From Gemmata sp051859125 (GTDB lineage: Bacteria > Planctomycetota > Planctomycetia > Gemmatales > Gemmataceae), in NCBI RefSeq assembly GCF_051859125.1, contig NZ_JBHYGG010000046.1:12656-76655 (forward strand): a stretch of 64,000 nucleotides of DNA, written 5' to 3'. This document shows positions 47,001 to 55,263 of the stretch, piece by piece (within the stretch, counting starts at the first letter, position 1; each line of letters starts with the position of its first letter). The notes beneath the pieces were generated by a model. That model searched no databases. It saw nothing but the letters and a program-made list of their open reading frames with translations, and was not told where the DNA came from. The translations under genes and the position numbers were made by a program.

Positions 47001-47221
47001 CCGAGCGTGCCATCGAACTCGCCCGGCTCCATGCCGTAGAACCCGGCGACCTGATCCGACCACGTGACGAGGCCGGTGGCGACGTCCCAGTCCCACACGC
47101 CGATCCGGCCGGCGTCGAGCGCCAGGCGCAACCGCTCCTCGCTCCGCCGCAGCGCTTCTCGGCCGCGCTCGTCAGCGGTCGCGCCGCTCAGGGCCGGGTC
47201 CTTGACGTCGTCCACAGTCAC
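44075..47221 (-). CDS. hybrid sensor histidine kinase with five PAS domains
   Basis: The soluble protein is 1048 aa with no membrane segment. Five PAS/PAC modules occupy about 25-660 (each ends with DVTDRRRAE, DITGQKRAE, DVTDRKRHE, DVTERKRAE or DVTARILAE). HisKA has the phospho-acceptor His in FIALLAHELRNPLAPI; the GHKL domain has LLTNSAKYT, DTGIGIP and GGLGIGLALVKGLVE; the C-terminal receiver has VVDDNRDGAE and Asp in VVLMDIGMPKLNG. GTG 47221 is the longest start; GTG 47215 has a better spaced GAGGTG. The signal sensed is unknown. Gene neighbours give no clue; it stands next to the IS element. Confidence 0.92.
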   Translation of the reverse strand: MTVDDVKDPALSGATADERGREALRRSEERLRLALDAGRIGVWDWDVATGLVTWSDQVAGFYGMEPGEFDGTLGMFARHLHPEDADRAHAAIRASVDGGAPYRIEYRIVRKGGEVRWINSSGHVVRDGAGRPVRMIGATSDVTDRRRAEDARRESEGRFRALFEQAPFSVQLFAPDGRTLGVNRAWEELWGLTLAQLGDYNLLTDPQLEAKGVAPFLRRAAAGEAVTIPAVRYDPEETIPGRTRHADPHRWVSAVAYPLRDAAGHVREVVLVHQDITGQKRAEQDLARMTSESERRKRLYEAALNNTPDLVYVFDLDHRFTYANEALLRVWGRAWDEAIGRTCLELGYEPWHAEMHGREIDRVRATKAPVRGEVPFTGTTGRRVYDYIFVPVLGADGAVEAVAGTTRDVTDRKRHEESLRHSEELLRLAADAAELGVWVWDVSEDRVTWENDRPYEIFGLDRSAGPVNAARFRAEFVHPDDAGAFGYAVEQAVRTGDRFYFQGRLRRPDGELRWVEFTGRPVRAAEGAPLRMHGTAADVTERKRAEEALRASEAEFRATFEGAGVGKAQAEPETGRLVRVNPKLCELLGYAADELLGMTIRELTHPDERADATARFRALVAGEVDQYAVEKRYLRKGGEVVWVRVTATMVRAPDGRPVRASAIIEDVTARILAEAALKEADRKKDDFIALLAHELRNPLAPIRNGLQVIRLSEDRAARERSQAMMDRQLTHMVRLIDDLLDISRITRNKMELRRARVALADVVGSAVETARPALDAAGHELTLSLPARPVLLDADPTRLSQVFSNLLTNSAKYTTRGGKIWLAAERTGGGVAVSVRDTGIGIPASALPTIFDMFSQVDRSIERSAGGLGIGLALVKGLVEMHGGTVEARSEGQGRGSTFVVTLPVQPAAPEPAHAVNDERSTPSRERRVLVVDDNRDGAESLAEMLQLLGSEVATAHDGLEAVEQAERFRPEVVLMDIGMPKLNGLDATRRIRGQAWGRDMTIIALTGWGQESDRARTREAGCDGHLVKPVNLTDLEKVLTELRPSRG

Positions 47222-47283
47222 CTCGACCGAGCACGCAACCGTACCCCGCCGAATCGATTCCGGCGTGTGGGAGAGGTGACATT

Positions 47284-47712
47284 TTAATCAGTGAGCGGCG
47301 GGGGTTCCAGCCGAGCGGTTCCGCGCGGTGTCGCACACGGCGGGCTGCGAGTAGTGGGTCCGGCAGTCGATGGTGACGTGACGCCAGAAATGAAAGTAGC
47401 CGGGGCTCGGGAACGTGTGCCTGAACACCGGCCGGACGACGCACGCCGATGCCGTACGAGAAGGCATGCGCTGTGCGCTCGGGCATCGGGCGGCCACCGC
47501 GCCTCCAGCCCCTCCTTCTCGATCTTCTCGACCGTCTTCGCGGTCAGGCCGAACTGCTCCTCGACCTCCCTGCCCGATGCGGCCACGCCCAGCCCACTGT
47601 CCTGAGCGGCAACCAGGGCGGCGAACACCTCGCGGCGCTCGACGGGGCTCGGTTCGGCCACCTGTCTGCTCCGCTCGGCTGGGGATGTCGCTTTCAGGGG
47701 CCGCGCCGCCAC
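47284..47712 (-). CDS. small helix-turn-helix-like protein, probably frameshifted at its end
   Basis: The first 75 codons from GTG 47712 look coding: PVERREVFAALVAAQDSGLG, VAASGREVEEQFGLTAKTVE, KIEKEGLEARWPP. I recall similar small planctomycete proteins that end right after a WPPL motif. Here the frame runs on for about 65 residues of non-protein-like sequence, so a base change or indel has probably removed the natural stop near 47480. It may be a DNA-binding adaptor or a dead fragment. Confidence 0.4.
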   Translation of the reverse strand: MAARPLKATSPAERSRQVAEPSPVERREVFAALVAAQDSGLGVAASGREVEEQFGLTAKTVEKIEKEGLEARWPPDARAHSACLLVRHRRASSGRCSGTRSRAPATFISGVTSPSTAGPTTRSPPCATPRGTARLEPPPLTD

Positions 47713-47770
47713 CAGCCACGGGAATCGCGTCGCGCCCGAGTCCGCATGCGAGTGACCTGCGTCTCGCGCG

Positions 47771-48526
47771 TCACTTCACCCCTGATACGACCACCACCGG
47801 AAACGAGAACCCCAACCCGCCGTCGTTCGTGGCCGCGATCCCGATGCGGTCGACGCCGACGTCCGCTGCGACCATCTCACGGAACGCATCGGCCCCGCCC
47901 GGACCCGGGAACGACCGGGAGAGCAACCCGTCGACTTTCACCGGGTAGCGGTAGAACTCCCGCCGCACGTCCGCCAGCCCAGCGAACAGGGCGTCGAATT
48001 CGGACAATCGCAGGGCGTGGGTGTGCGACGGGTCGCGGTGCTGCTCCAGCCGATCGTACAACTCCGCCTGGCCTGCCGACGTCGAAAACACGTCGCAGAC
48101 AGTGACCCGGCCGCCGGACTCGCACGCCCGGACCATCTCGGCGAACACCCCCTTCGGGTCGGTGAAGTGGTGGAACGAGTACCGGGTGACGACCCGGGAG
48201 AACGAGCCGTCCGGGAATGGAAGGGGCTGCGCGTCGCCCCGGACCCACGTCAGGTTGGTCAGCCCGAGGGACTGCTGCCGCCGTTCGGCTTCCACGATCA
48301 TCGCCGGGGTCAGGTCGATCCCGGTGACGTGTCGCGCGACCTTCGCCACCTCGCAGGCGACCAGGCCCGGCCCGCAGGCCACGTCGAGCACGGTGTCGTC
48401 GGCATTGATCCCGGCGGTCCGGATGAGGAGCCGGTGGAGGTCCGCGTCGTCGCGGGAGTGCATCTCCGAGAACGGCACCGCCTGCCGCGAGAACTGGTCC
48501 AGGATCAACTTCCGCTGCTCGTCCAT
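47771..48526 (-). CDS. class I SAM-dependent methyltransferase, UbiE/Methyltransf_11-like
   Basis: The 251-aa protein has motif I VLDVACGPGLVACEVA, a motif II acidic loop in VTGIDLTPAMIVEAE, and GDAQPLPFPDGSFSRVV followed by YSFHHFTDP. These match small-molecule methyltransferases of the UbiE/MenG and sarcosine types. GGAAGAG precedes the ATG at 48526. It stands alone, so the substrate cannot be inferred. Soluble, no signal peptide. Confidence 0.87.
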   Translation of the reverse strand: MDEQRKLILDQFSRQAVPFSEMHSRDDADLHRLLIRTAGINADDTVLDVACGPGLVACEVAKVARHVTGIDLTPAMIVEAERRQQSLGLTNLTWVRGDAQPLPFPDGSFSRVVTRYSFHHFTDPKGVFAEMVRACESGGRVTVCDVFSTSAGQAELYDRLEQHRDPSHTHALRLSEFDALFAGLADVRREFYRYPVKVDGLLSRSFPGPGGADAFREMVAADVGVDRIGIAATNDGGLGFSFPVVVVSGVK

Positions 48527-49304
48527 GTGCTCTTCCCGCGTGATTTCTTGAGAGCCATTCTAGCGTTGGGTTCGTGCGAGGAGCTCGACCCCATCGTCTG
48601 CTCGCCGCAGCATGCGATCGCCGGGTTCGCCATCTGGTATTCTGCCTTCCGCGCTTGGAACGCATCACACGTCCTTACGGGTGGGAAGCTGCCCCGGCCG
48701 TCGGGTGGGGAAGGGTGCCAAGGCCGTTTCCGCCGCGCGGTTGGGGCTCTTCTTGACGAACGGAAGGTTGGTCAGGACCAGTGAGCACCGGTCGCCCGGG
48801 TCGGTCGCCAGCGAGTCCGGGTCCGACACTACAGGGCATCGGCTCGGCTCGCCGGCCCTACCGGACCCGCTCCGCACTCACGTTGAAGCAGTCCGCGTCG
48901 AGGTGCCCGACAATGCGTTCACCTCCCTGCTTAGAGTGATTGGGCGCCCACTATCGGCGAGGAAGGTATTCCACTCAGGTGAGGTGAGGTCCATCCGCAG
49001 GAGGGGGTTGTACTTATTCCGCGATGTTCCGGTCCCGAGCCAGCACCTTGCACACTCCGCGTTCCCCCGTCGAGGCCGCCGCACGCGGTGGTCGAGGCCC
49101 TGGCGTAGCTGAGGCCCCGCCCACGGTCTGGTTGCGGTCGCCGGGCGGGCGGACCGGGTGCGGGGCCGACGTGATGGCGGTGGTCGCCGCGGCGGGGTAC
49201 AGACATGCACAAGGAGGTGCTCCGGGCGCTCAAGGCGGTGGGGAAGCGGCACGGACCGGGCACGGTGGCGAAGGCGCTCGCCGATCTGACTGTGTTGTAG
49301 GCTC

Positions 49305-49509
49305 CGACCCAGGCGGTGATCGGGGCCGCCTGCTGGCTGTACAGCGCGCCATGCCCTACGAACGGGAGCACCAGCACGAGCCCGTTCGGGAGGTTCGCGT
49401 TGGTGCCGCCCGGCGCGATCATGGCCGGGGGCAGGCCCATGTGGACGTCGGCGAACGAGTGGCACGCCAGCGCCAGCTGCTTCAGGTTGGGTGGCACCGC
49501 CGACGCCAT
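49305..49509 (-). pseudogene. DUF1559 protein fragment
   Basis: From 49509 the frame reads PNLKQLALACHSFADVHMGL, PPAMIAPGG and NGLVLVLPFVGHGALYSQQ, which matches the segment just after the pilin-like helix of DUF1559 proteins (compare NNLKQIGIAVHSYHD in the intact gene at 28460). The pilin helix and the C-terminal WGDGS region are missing. It is therefore a relic. Confidence 0.6.
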
Positions 49510-49830
49510 GGAACAGCAGGATGTAGGCGGTCATGGGTTTCGGCATGCGGCCGTTGTGCCGGGTTGCTGGCGCGCAGCGGGATCGCCGGCCGATGGGGCT
49601 GCCGGGACCGGCGGATGGTACCCACCTTACCAGGCCGTGGGAAGCCGAGTTCCCGCGTCGGTCAACCGACATCGTTCCTTGAGGACAAATCGCGGACACC
49701 GACCGGGGCCGGGTTCCTGTTCGGCGGTGAATCACGAGTCGCCGGGCCCGCCGGTTCCGGGCTCGGTGAACTTTACCGGTTCTGGTCCGCAGGTTGCATG
49801 GACTCTGGCAGAACAGCCTGCCACACCCTC

Positions 49831-49840
49831 AAGGAGGAGG
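49831..49840 (+). promoter_or_regulatory. near-ideal Shine-Dalgarno of csrA
   Basis: AAGGAGGAGG ends five bases before the csrA ATG. It is the strongest ribosome site in the window and contains two GGA units, the core that CsrA itself binds, so autoregulation of translation is possible. Confidence 0.65.
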
Positions 49841-49845
49841 TCACC

Positions 49846-50043
49846 ATGCTCGTGCTCACCCGCAAGACCGGCCAAGAAATCATCATCGACGGCAACATCC
49901 GCATCACGGTGACCTCCTGTGGCGATGGTCGCGTGAAGCTCGGCATCTCGGCCCCGGCCCACATCAAAGTCGACCGCGCTGAAATCGCCGCCCGCATTGC
50001 GGCGGAAGAGGCCGGTTGCGTCGTGGAACTCGCCTGCCGTTGA
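49846..50043 (+). CDS. csrA: carbon storage regulator CsrA
   Basis: The 65-aa protein begins MLVLTRKTGQEIIIDGNIRI, the diagnostic CsrA/RsmA start, and continues with VKLGISAPAHIKVDRAEI, where the family has GVxAPxxVxVhRxEv. It is a small RNA-binding dimer that recognises GGA in mRNA leaders and blocks or stabilises translation. In many bacteria csrA sits beside flagellar genes; here there are none, and the gene is isolated in a decayed region. The strong Shine-Dalgarno and full-length intact frame indicate that it is functional. Confidence 0.95.
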   Translation: MLVLTRKTGQEIIIDGNIRITVTSCGDGRVKLGISAPAHIKVDRAEIAARIAAEEAGCVVELACR

Positions 50044-50377
50044 CGCCCAGCAGCTCCCGCCTTCTACCCGGCCCTCTCGGACGCGCGCCATGACGGCGCA
50101 GTGCGTTGCGCGGGCACGGATGTCTTCGCTCGGGTGGACTCCCCGCCGTTGGGCCTTTATTGGCCTGTCGGCGGGGTTGTCGTTTTCCTGCCCTCCATTT
50201 TCGAAGCCTCCCGAAGCAACCCGTCAACAGTGCCGACACATGGCTCAGAAGGCCGCTGCCCCCGCTCGCGCTCCCGAGTTGGACCGGCGGCCGCGACGCC
50301 CGTACCATCGCCGCCGGTGGCAAAGGGCGGTCCCCACCGGACGGACGACTTCTGCCAGCCACTGCCCAGGTGTAAGC

Positions 50378-50761
50378 ATGAAGGCGATCATCTCAGCGGC
50401 GCTGATACTCGGGGTGTGCGGCCTCGCTCGGGCGGAGGACAAAGCGCACCCGGTCGGCGCGTGGACGTGCGAGTACGCGATCGGCGACGTGAAGCGGACG
50501 GCCGAGTTGACGGTCAAGAAGGACGGCGACAAGCTCGTCGGGACGATGAGTTGGCCGGACCAGAAGGACGATGAACTCGAGGACGTGAAGCTGAAGGACG
50601 GAACGCTCACGTTCCCCGCAGTCCGGAAATTCATGCACCTGGAGATCCCCCTCGCGTTCAAGCTGGTGGTCGAGAGGGACACGTTTAAGGGGAACGCCTC
50701 GGCTGATGTCGGGGGCAACAAGCAAGAGTTCGACATCGAGGGGAAGCGGGAGAAGAGGTAA
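50378..50761 (+). CDS. small exported protein of unknown function
   Basis: The 127-aa protein has a clear signal peptide (MKAIISAALILGVCGLARA, cleavage before Glu-Asp). The mature part is a lipocalin-like or beta-barrel-like chain with alternating strands: GAWTCEYAIGDVKRTAEL, GDKLVGTMSWPDQ, KLKDGTLTFPAV, DTFKGNASADVGGNKQEF. Similar small exported proteins are common in planctomycetes; function unknown. No Shine-Dalgarno is obvious. The 334 bases between csrA and this gene contain no other convincing gene. Confidence 0.75.
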   Translation: MKAIISAALILGVCGLARAEDKAHPVGAWTCEYAIGDVKRTAELTVKKDGDKLVGTMSWPDQKDDELEDVKLKDGTLTFPAVRKFMHLEIPLAFKLVVERDTFKGNASADVGGNKQEFDIEGKREKR

Positions 50762-50819
50762 GGGCGATCCCCTGCGAGGCCGGGCTCTCCACGGCTCCGC
50801 GTTCGCTTTGGCCGGTACT

Positions 50820-51060
50820 CGGTGTCGGGGTCGATTTCGGTGCAGGCGATGACCTTGGCGTCGTCGTTGAAGTACTGCTGTACTTCCGTCTCGGCTGTGT
50901 CGCGCCCGACGTACATCCCGCCCTTGTCCTTCTTGAAATCGACTCGGGCCGCGCGGGTGAACGCCTTGCCGGTCTTGACCGACGGGCCCAGCTCCGCCTT
51001 CGGATGCTTCGCCCACAACTCCGCCACCGCCTCCGTGAAGTCTTTAGTTGCGCCAGAACA
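50820..51060 (-). pseudogene. protein-coding fragment of unknown family
   Basis: The minus frame contains FTEAVAELWAKHPKAELGPS, VKTGKAFTRAARVDFKKDKG and DTAETEVQQYFNDDAKVIAC, which has the composition and spacing of a real protein. It has no clear start and runs into non-coding-like sequence and the neighbouring gene on the opposite strand, so it is probably a remnant. I do not recognise the family. Confidence 0.35.
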
Positions 51061-51120
51061 GCTCGACGAGCGGGGACTCAAAGCCGCCAAGTCGCGTTCG
51101 GGTGCCGGCCCGCAGCGCCT

Positions 51121-51501
51121 TCACCTCGTCCGCCACAGCCACGCGGCGAACGCGCCCGCGAGCGCCAGGTCGGGCAGGCCGATCAACCCGGCCGTCACCG
51201 GCAGCTCTTCATTCCACCACAGTGCCAACAGGATCACCGCGAACGTCGCCTTGCCCGCCGCCCCGACGGCCATGAACGTTCGGTCCGCCCTCCCCGTCCA
51301 GCCCATCCAGAAGTAGGCGATCCCGAACAGCGGCAGCCACGCGGTCAGCACCCACAGGTACAACGGGTACGCGTCGGGGAGGCCGACCGTGTCGCGGAGG
51401 TACGGGAAGGAGGGCGCGAACACGGCGGTGCCGCCGAGGTTCATCGGGCCGCACGCCATCAGCAGCCACCGCATCCCGCGGCCAAGGCGGTTCTGCTCCA
51501 C
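51121..51501 (-). CDS. small four-helix membrane protein, unknown
   Basis: The 126-aa protein (GTG 51501; ATG 51474 would also work) has hydrophobic segments at about 12-30, 45-66, 74-94 and 102-122 with short polar loops. GWTGRADRTFMAVGAAGKAT separates helices two and three. It is 36 bases from the next gene upstream on the same strand (51538-52536), so co-expression is likely. No family recognised. Confidence 0.7.
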   Translation of the reverse strand: MEQNRLGRGMRWLLMACGPMNLGGTAVFAPSFPYLRDTVGLPDAYPLYLWVLTAWLPLFGIAYFWMGWTGRADRTFMAVGAAGKATFAVILLALWWNEELPVTAGLIGLPDLALAGAFAAWLWRTR

Positions 51502-51537
51502 TGACGTCCTCCGCTCGCCCGATCCACCTGCATACCC

Positions 51538-52536
51538 TCACTCCTTCGGCGGCACCACCGGGAGCGGGACCGGTCGGGGAGCCGCCGGGGGCGGCAGGAG
51601 CACCCGCTTGAACCCCTCGACCGCGAGCGTCCGGGTCCGCACCAACTCGCCGCTCCTGGACACCTCGTACGCCCGCCCAAACTCGACCCCGTAGCTGGTC
51701 CCGAACCGCGCCCCTTCGACCCGGGCCGGGGGCACCGGCACCGCGCCGCCGGGAGCCGGGAGCACCGGCAGCGCGGGCGGGTCGCGTACTTCTGTCCCGT
51801 TGCCGAACTGGTACGCGCCGTCCGTCACCGTCGTGCGGAACGTCACCCGCAGACGCTCGGTCTCGGCCACCCACGTCACGACCATGACCTCGGCCGTCTC
51901 CTGCGGGCCGGTCGGCTTGCCGTCCCCGAGCGCCTTCTTCCGCGCCGCCTCCATCCCCGCGTCGACCGCCTCCCGCTGAGCGTCCGCGTACTCCCGGTGC
52001 GTCTTCTTGAGCCGCTCGACCGCCGCCGCCACGTCCAGCGGGTACTCCTTCGTGCCGTCCAGCACCTTCACCTTCGTGGCCACGAACCCCTCGCTCGGGG
52101 GCGACCCCGCCCCGTCGTTGACCTCTACCTCGACCAGCGCGTACGCGGTTCCCACGCCGGCGGCCTTGGCGGTCTTGGGGTTGGCCATGTTGAGGGCCGG
52201 GAAGACGGCCTTCTTGTCCCCCTTCACGCCCACGGGGAGGGTCAGGTTGGTGATGAGCGGGTTCCCGTGGGCGGGCAGGTACACCCACCGGTAGCTCATC
52301 CCGTCGCGGCCGAACCCCAGCGCGTCCGGCGGACCGCTCCGCCCGTCCATCGCCACTGCGGCAGCGACGTCGGACGCGAGGACGCCGACCGCGGTGCCGG
52401 GGAGCGGCTGGTGGCGGCCCGTCGGGAGGAAGGCGGCCCGTTCGGAGACCGCCTCGTCGGGCGGGAGGTCGGCTGGCGCGGGAGCCGCGGCGGCAGCCGA
52501 GGCGGCGACGAGCGCGACGAGCAGGGTGCGGGGCAT
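51538..52536 (-). CDS. exported hypothetical protein
   Basis: The 332-aa protein has a short signal peptide (MPRTLLVALVAASAAAAAPA). The mature chain has a mixed region with DALGFGRDGMSYRWVYLPAH and TLPVGVKGDKKAVFPALNMA, a charged helical region (ERLKKTHREYADAQREAVDA), and a proline-rich C-terminus. No known domain is recognised. It lies upstream of the small membrane protein gene in the same orientation, and the two may form a unit. Confidence 0.72.
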   Translation of the reverse strand: MPRTLLVALVAASAAAAAPAPADLPPDEAVSERAAFLPTGRHQPLPGTAVGVLASDVAAAVAMDGRSGPPDALGFGRDGMSYRWVYLPAHGNPLITNLTLPVGVKGDKKAVFPALNMANPKTAKAAGVGTAYALVEVEVNDGAGSPPSEGFVATKVKVLDGTKEYPLDVAAAVERLKKTHREYADAQREAVDAGMEAARKKALGDGKPTGPQETAEVMVVTWVAETERLRVTFRTTVTDGAYQFGNGTEVRDPPALPVLPAPGGAVPVPPARVEGARFGTSYGVEFGRAYEVSRSGELVRTRTLAVEGFKRVLLPPPAAPRPVPLPVVPPKE

Positions 52537-52935
52537 ACGTGTTCCAGTCGTGAGGGCGGGCGGCGTTCAGCGTACCACGGCGGCCCCGGCCGTGTCACGC
52601 GGCTACCGCCGCGGGCGGACGCCGGGTTCGCGGCGCTCCCGGCCCAGGTCCACAGGGTGCTGGGGCCGGGGCCCACGCGAAGTTGTTGATGTGTCGCGCG
52701 ACGGGGCGTTCGCGGAGGAGCAAACCCTGCACCCTCTGCTTGAAGAGGTCCCCACGAACAATAGACCCTCGGTCACCGGCGCCAAAATTGGTGCACACGG
52801 CGGGTTGGACCACAACCGGGACGCGCGGCACGGCGACGTGTGGTGGGCAATTCCGGATCAAATTTTGCCGGGGCTTGTACCCTTAGTCGCAACAGGCGCA
52901 ACTAGGTTGACAGGGGACGGCTTCAGGGGCGTGGC
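52537..52935. other. intergenic region before ECF sigma gene
   Basis: The region separates divergent genes. No gene recognised. A locally AT-richer segment at 52845-52870 (CCGGATCAAATTTTGCC) could be part of a promoter for the sigma gene at 52936, but no consensus boxes are evident. Confidence 0.45.
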
Positions 52936-53463
52936 ATGGATCAGTCGTTGCTTGCGGAACTCATCCAGTGCCACCAGGGCGAACTTTACCGGTACCTCCG
53001 GTACCTGGGATGCCGGTCCGCCGCCACGGCCGAAGACCTCGTCCAGGATACGTTCGTGGCCGCCCTCCAGTCCGACGGCCCGACCTGCGGAGACGCCCCC
53101 GGGCAGGCGGCCTGGCTCCGCGGGGTGGCCCGCAACCTGTTCCTGGCCCACTGCCGGCGGGAGCGGAACGCCCCGGTCCGGACCGACGCCGACTCACTGC
53201 GGCTCGCCGAGCGGGTGTGGGCCGACGAGTTCCTCAGGGACGGCGACGGGTACGACTACGTCGCCGCCCTCCGCCAGTGCTTGGAGCGGCTGCCACCCGC
53301 CACGCGCGAGTTGCTCGTCCAGCGGTACACGGTCGGCCTGTCCCGGCACCAGTTGGCCGCCGCCCGCCGGTTGACCGCGGACGGGGTCAAGGCCGCCCTG
53401 CGCCGGACCCGCGGGGTGCTGGCCGCCTGCATCCGCCGCCGCCTCGAGGTCGAACCCCGATGA
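52936..53463 (+). CDS. ECF sigma factor
   Basis: The 175-aa protein has region 2 (LIQCHQGELYRYLRYLGCRS, then AEDLVQDTFVAALQ, WLRGVARNLFLAHCRRE) and region 4 (LERLPPATRELLVQRYTVGL, followed by a helix-turn-helix that looks diverged: HQLAAARRLTADGVKAALRR). The stop overlaps the start of the FecR-type gene as ATGA, so the pair is translated together. It is probably held by its downstream partner and directs a small regulon, which may include the pair itself. Confidence 0.88.
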   Translation: MDQSLLAELIQCHQGELYRYLRYLGCRSAATAEDLVQDTFVAALQSDGPTCGDAPGQAAWLRGVARNLFLAHCRRERNAPVRTDADSLRLAERVWADEFLRDGDGYDYVAALRQCLERLPPATRELLVQRYTVGLSRHQLAAARRLTADGVKAALRRTRGVLAACIRRRLEVEPR

Positions 53464-54749
53464 CTCCGTCCGACCGCTGGCGGGACCGCCTGATCGAAAC
53501 CCTGCTCCGGGAGGAGCTCGGGGGCGACGCCCCGCCCGACGTGAGCGCCCGGGTCGCGGCCGCCGGCTCCCCACGGCCCGCCCTCCGCCCGACCCGCCGC
53601 CGAACCGCCTGGGCGGCGGCCGGGCTGGCGGCCGCCGCGGCGGTCCTGGCGGTGGCGACCTTCTGGACCCGGGACGCGTCACCCTTCGCCGGGCCGGGCG
53701 TCCAAGTCGAGGGCGGTCGCCTCCTCCGCGGGGCCACGGTTCGCACCGGCGGCCGACCGGGCGAACTCCGCCTCGGCGGCTACTGCCGTCTCGACATGCG
53801 GCCCAACACCGTCCTCGAGCTCGGCGGTGAACCGGGGAACGAACGGGTGGAGCTGACGGCCGGCCAGGTCGTGTGCGAGGTGACCCCGGGCCGGGGCGGG
53901 TTCGGGGTCCGCACCCCCCACGCCCGGGTGGACGCACTCGGGACGACCTTCTCGGTGTGGGTCCAGACCGGGCGGGCCGGGCCGGCCGGGCGGGTGACCG
54001 ACTGGACGGTCGTCGGGGTCAAAGACGGCCGGGTGTCGGTCGGGGGTGACTGGGGTTCGGCCGATCTCGGGCCGGGCGACCTCCGCCGGTTCCCGCCCCC
54101 GATTGAGCCGTTCGCCGCCCGGGTGGCCGCTCTCCCCCTGGCCGCCCGCGGGGCGGCCGTGGCCGCCCGGTTGAGGGAGCTGAACCCGGGGTTCGACGGC
54201 CGGCACACCGCCGTCGTGCTCGAGGGGGAGGTCCGCGAGTTCACGGTCCGGACCGACGCCATCACGGACCTCGAACCGCTCCGCGCGCTCCCGTACCTGT
54301 GGACGGTGAACCTGACCCCCACGCCCGGCAGCCGCGGCCAGGTTACGAGCCTGGCCCCCCTGTCCGAACACTGGGAGTTGATCACCCTCATCGCCCCGGA
54401 CCAGCCGATCGAGGACCTCAGCCCTCTCGTGGGTAAGCCGCTCACGGTCGCCATGCTCAGTAACACAGCGGTCCGGGACCTGTCCCCGCTCCGGGGAAGC
54501 CCGGTCAAGGTGCTTCACGTCAACAACGCCCCGATCGGGGACCTGGTCCCGCTCCAGGGGCTCCCCCTCACCGAGCTGGCGTGCGTCTTCGACGCCGCGC
54601 CCGAACGGGACCTGTCGCCCGTTGAGGGCTGCCCTCTCAATCGCCTTTGGTGCAGCTTGCCAGGCGAGCGGAACCGCGAGGTCTTGCGCCGGATGCCCAC
54701 CCTGCGGACGGTCAACGACCGACCGAGGGCCGAGGCGGTCGGCCCGTGA
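53460..54749 (+). CDS. FecR-type anti-sigma factor with leucine-rich C-terminal repeats
   Basis: The protein is 429 aa. A cytoplasmic N-terminus of about 50 residues is followed by one membrane helix (about 49-68, AWAAAGLAAAAAVLAVATFW) and a FecR domain (about 80-215, RLDMRPNTVLELGG, VDALGTTFSV, DGRVSVGG). The C-terminus (about 255-410) has leucine-rich-like units: ITDLEPLRALPYLWTVNL, EDLSPLVGKPLTVAMLSN, RDLSPLRGSPVKVLHVNN. Planctomycete proteins often carry such repeats. The architecture implies an outside sensor that controls the ECF factor encoded just before. Canonical FecR proteins lack the repeat extension. Confidence 0.82.
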   Translation: MTPSDRWRDRLIETLLREELGGDAPPDVSARVAAAGSPRPALRPTRRRTAWAAAGLAAAAAVLAVATFWTRDASPFAGPGVQVEGGRLLRGATVRTGGRPGELRLGGYCRLDMRPNTVLELGGEPGNERVELTAGQVVCEVTPGRGGFGVRTPHARVDALGTTFSVWVQTGRAGPAGRVTDWTVVGVKDGRVSVGGDWGSADLGPGDLRRFPPPIEPFAARVAALPLAARGAAVAARLRELNPGFDGRHTAVVLEGEVREFTVRTDAITDLEPLRALPYLWTVNLTPTPGSRGQVTSLAPLSEHWELITLIAPDQPIEDLSPLVGKPLTVAMLSNTAVRDLSPLRGSPVKVLHVNNAPIGDLVPLQGLPLTELACVFDAAPERDLSPVEGCPLNRLWCSLPGERNREVLRRMPTLRTVNDRPRAEAVGP

Positions 54750-55263
54750 CGCTCGAGGGCGTCACCACGTGCCGTGGCCCTTGGCGGGGGCGAATCATTC
54801 GGAGCGGGCATTGCGCTGAGAAATAGCCCCGCCGAAGTCACCCGCAAGCCGCGCCGGCAACGCGCACACCTTCCCGGACCCCTCCGCGGCTGCCGGGCGA
54901 TCGGCCGCCCCCGGCCGGCGGATCGTCCCGTCTGGCCGACGGGGACTGCGGGGCGGGACAATCCGCCGGAACTTTTTGCACCCTTTCGTGACCCCCGCGC
55001 AACTGAACTTGGTGTGGACTCCCTCCGGCGAGCTGAAGTGCCTCGTCCCCGCACGGCCCACACGGGCCCACACGAACGGGTCGAAACGATCCGATCGACT
55101 CACACCCACCACCACGGACCCGGGGCCTGTTACTTTCGACCGTGAGTGCCCCCCAGTCTGGTAACCGACGATGTTCGCGGGCTGAGCCTGGACAGCGATA
55201 GGTGTTGACGCTCTGGCCCTCCGTTTTCACCCACCCACGATCTCCCACCCCACCCACGACTTC
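54750..55263. other. intergenic region before the DUF1592-type cytochrome gene
   Basis: No gene recognised, and no repeat family or clear promoter. An in-frame stretch at about 54980-55160 gives a protein-like run on neither strand. Confidence 0.5.

Larger units (their letters stand above)
48527..49845. other. 1.3-kb decayed region between methyltransferase and csrA
   Basis: No intact gene. A DUF1559 relic lies on the minus strand at 49305-49509. At 49205-49300 the plus strand has a 31-codon protein-like frame (HKEVLRALKAVGKRHGPG, TVAKALADL) ending in TAG at the point where the DUF1559 relic starts, as if two unrelated fragments were joined. The remainder shows no family motif. The mixture suggests past deletions and insertions. 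Confidence 0.5.

Noticed and set aside
49205..49300. 31-codon plus-strand frame as an intact small gene
   Set aside because: No ribosome site fits, it is abutted by relics, and it looks like the end of a larger lost gene.
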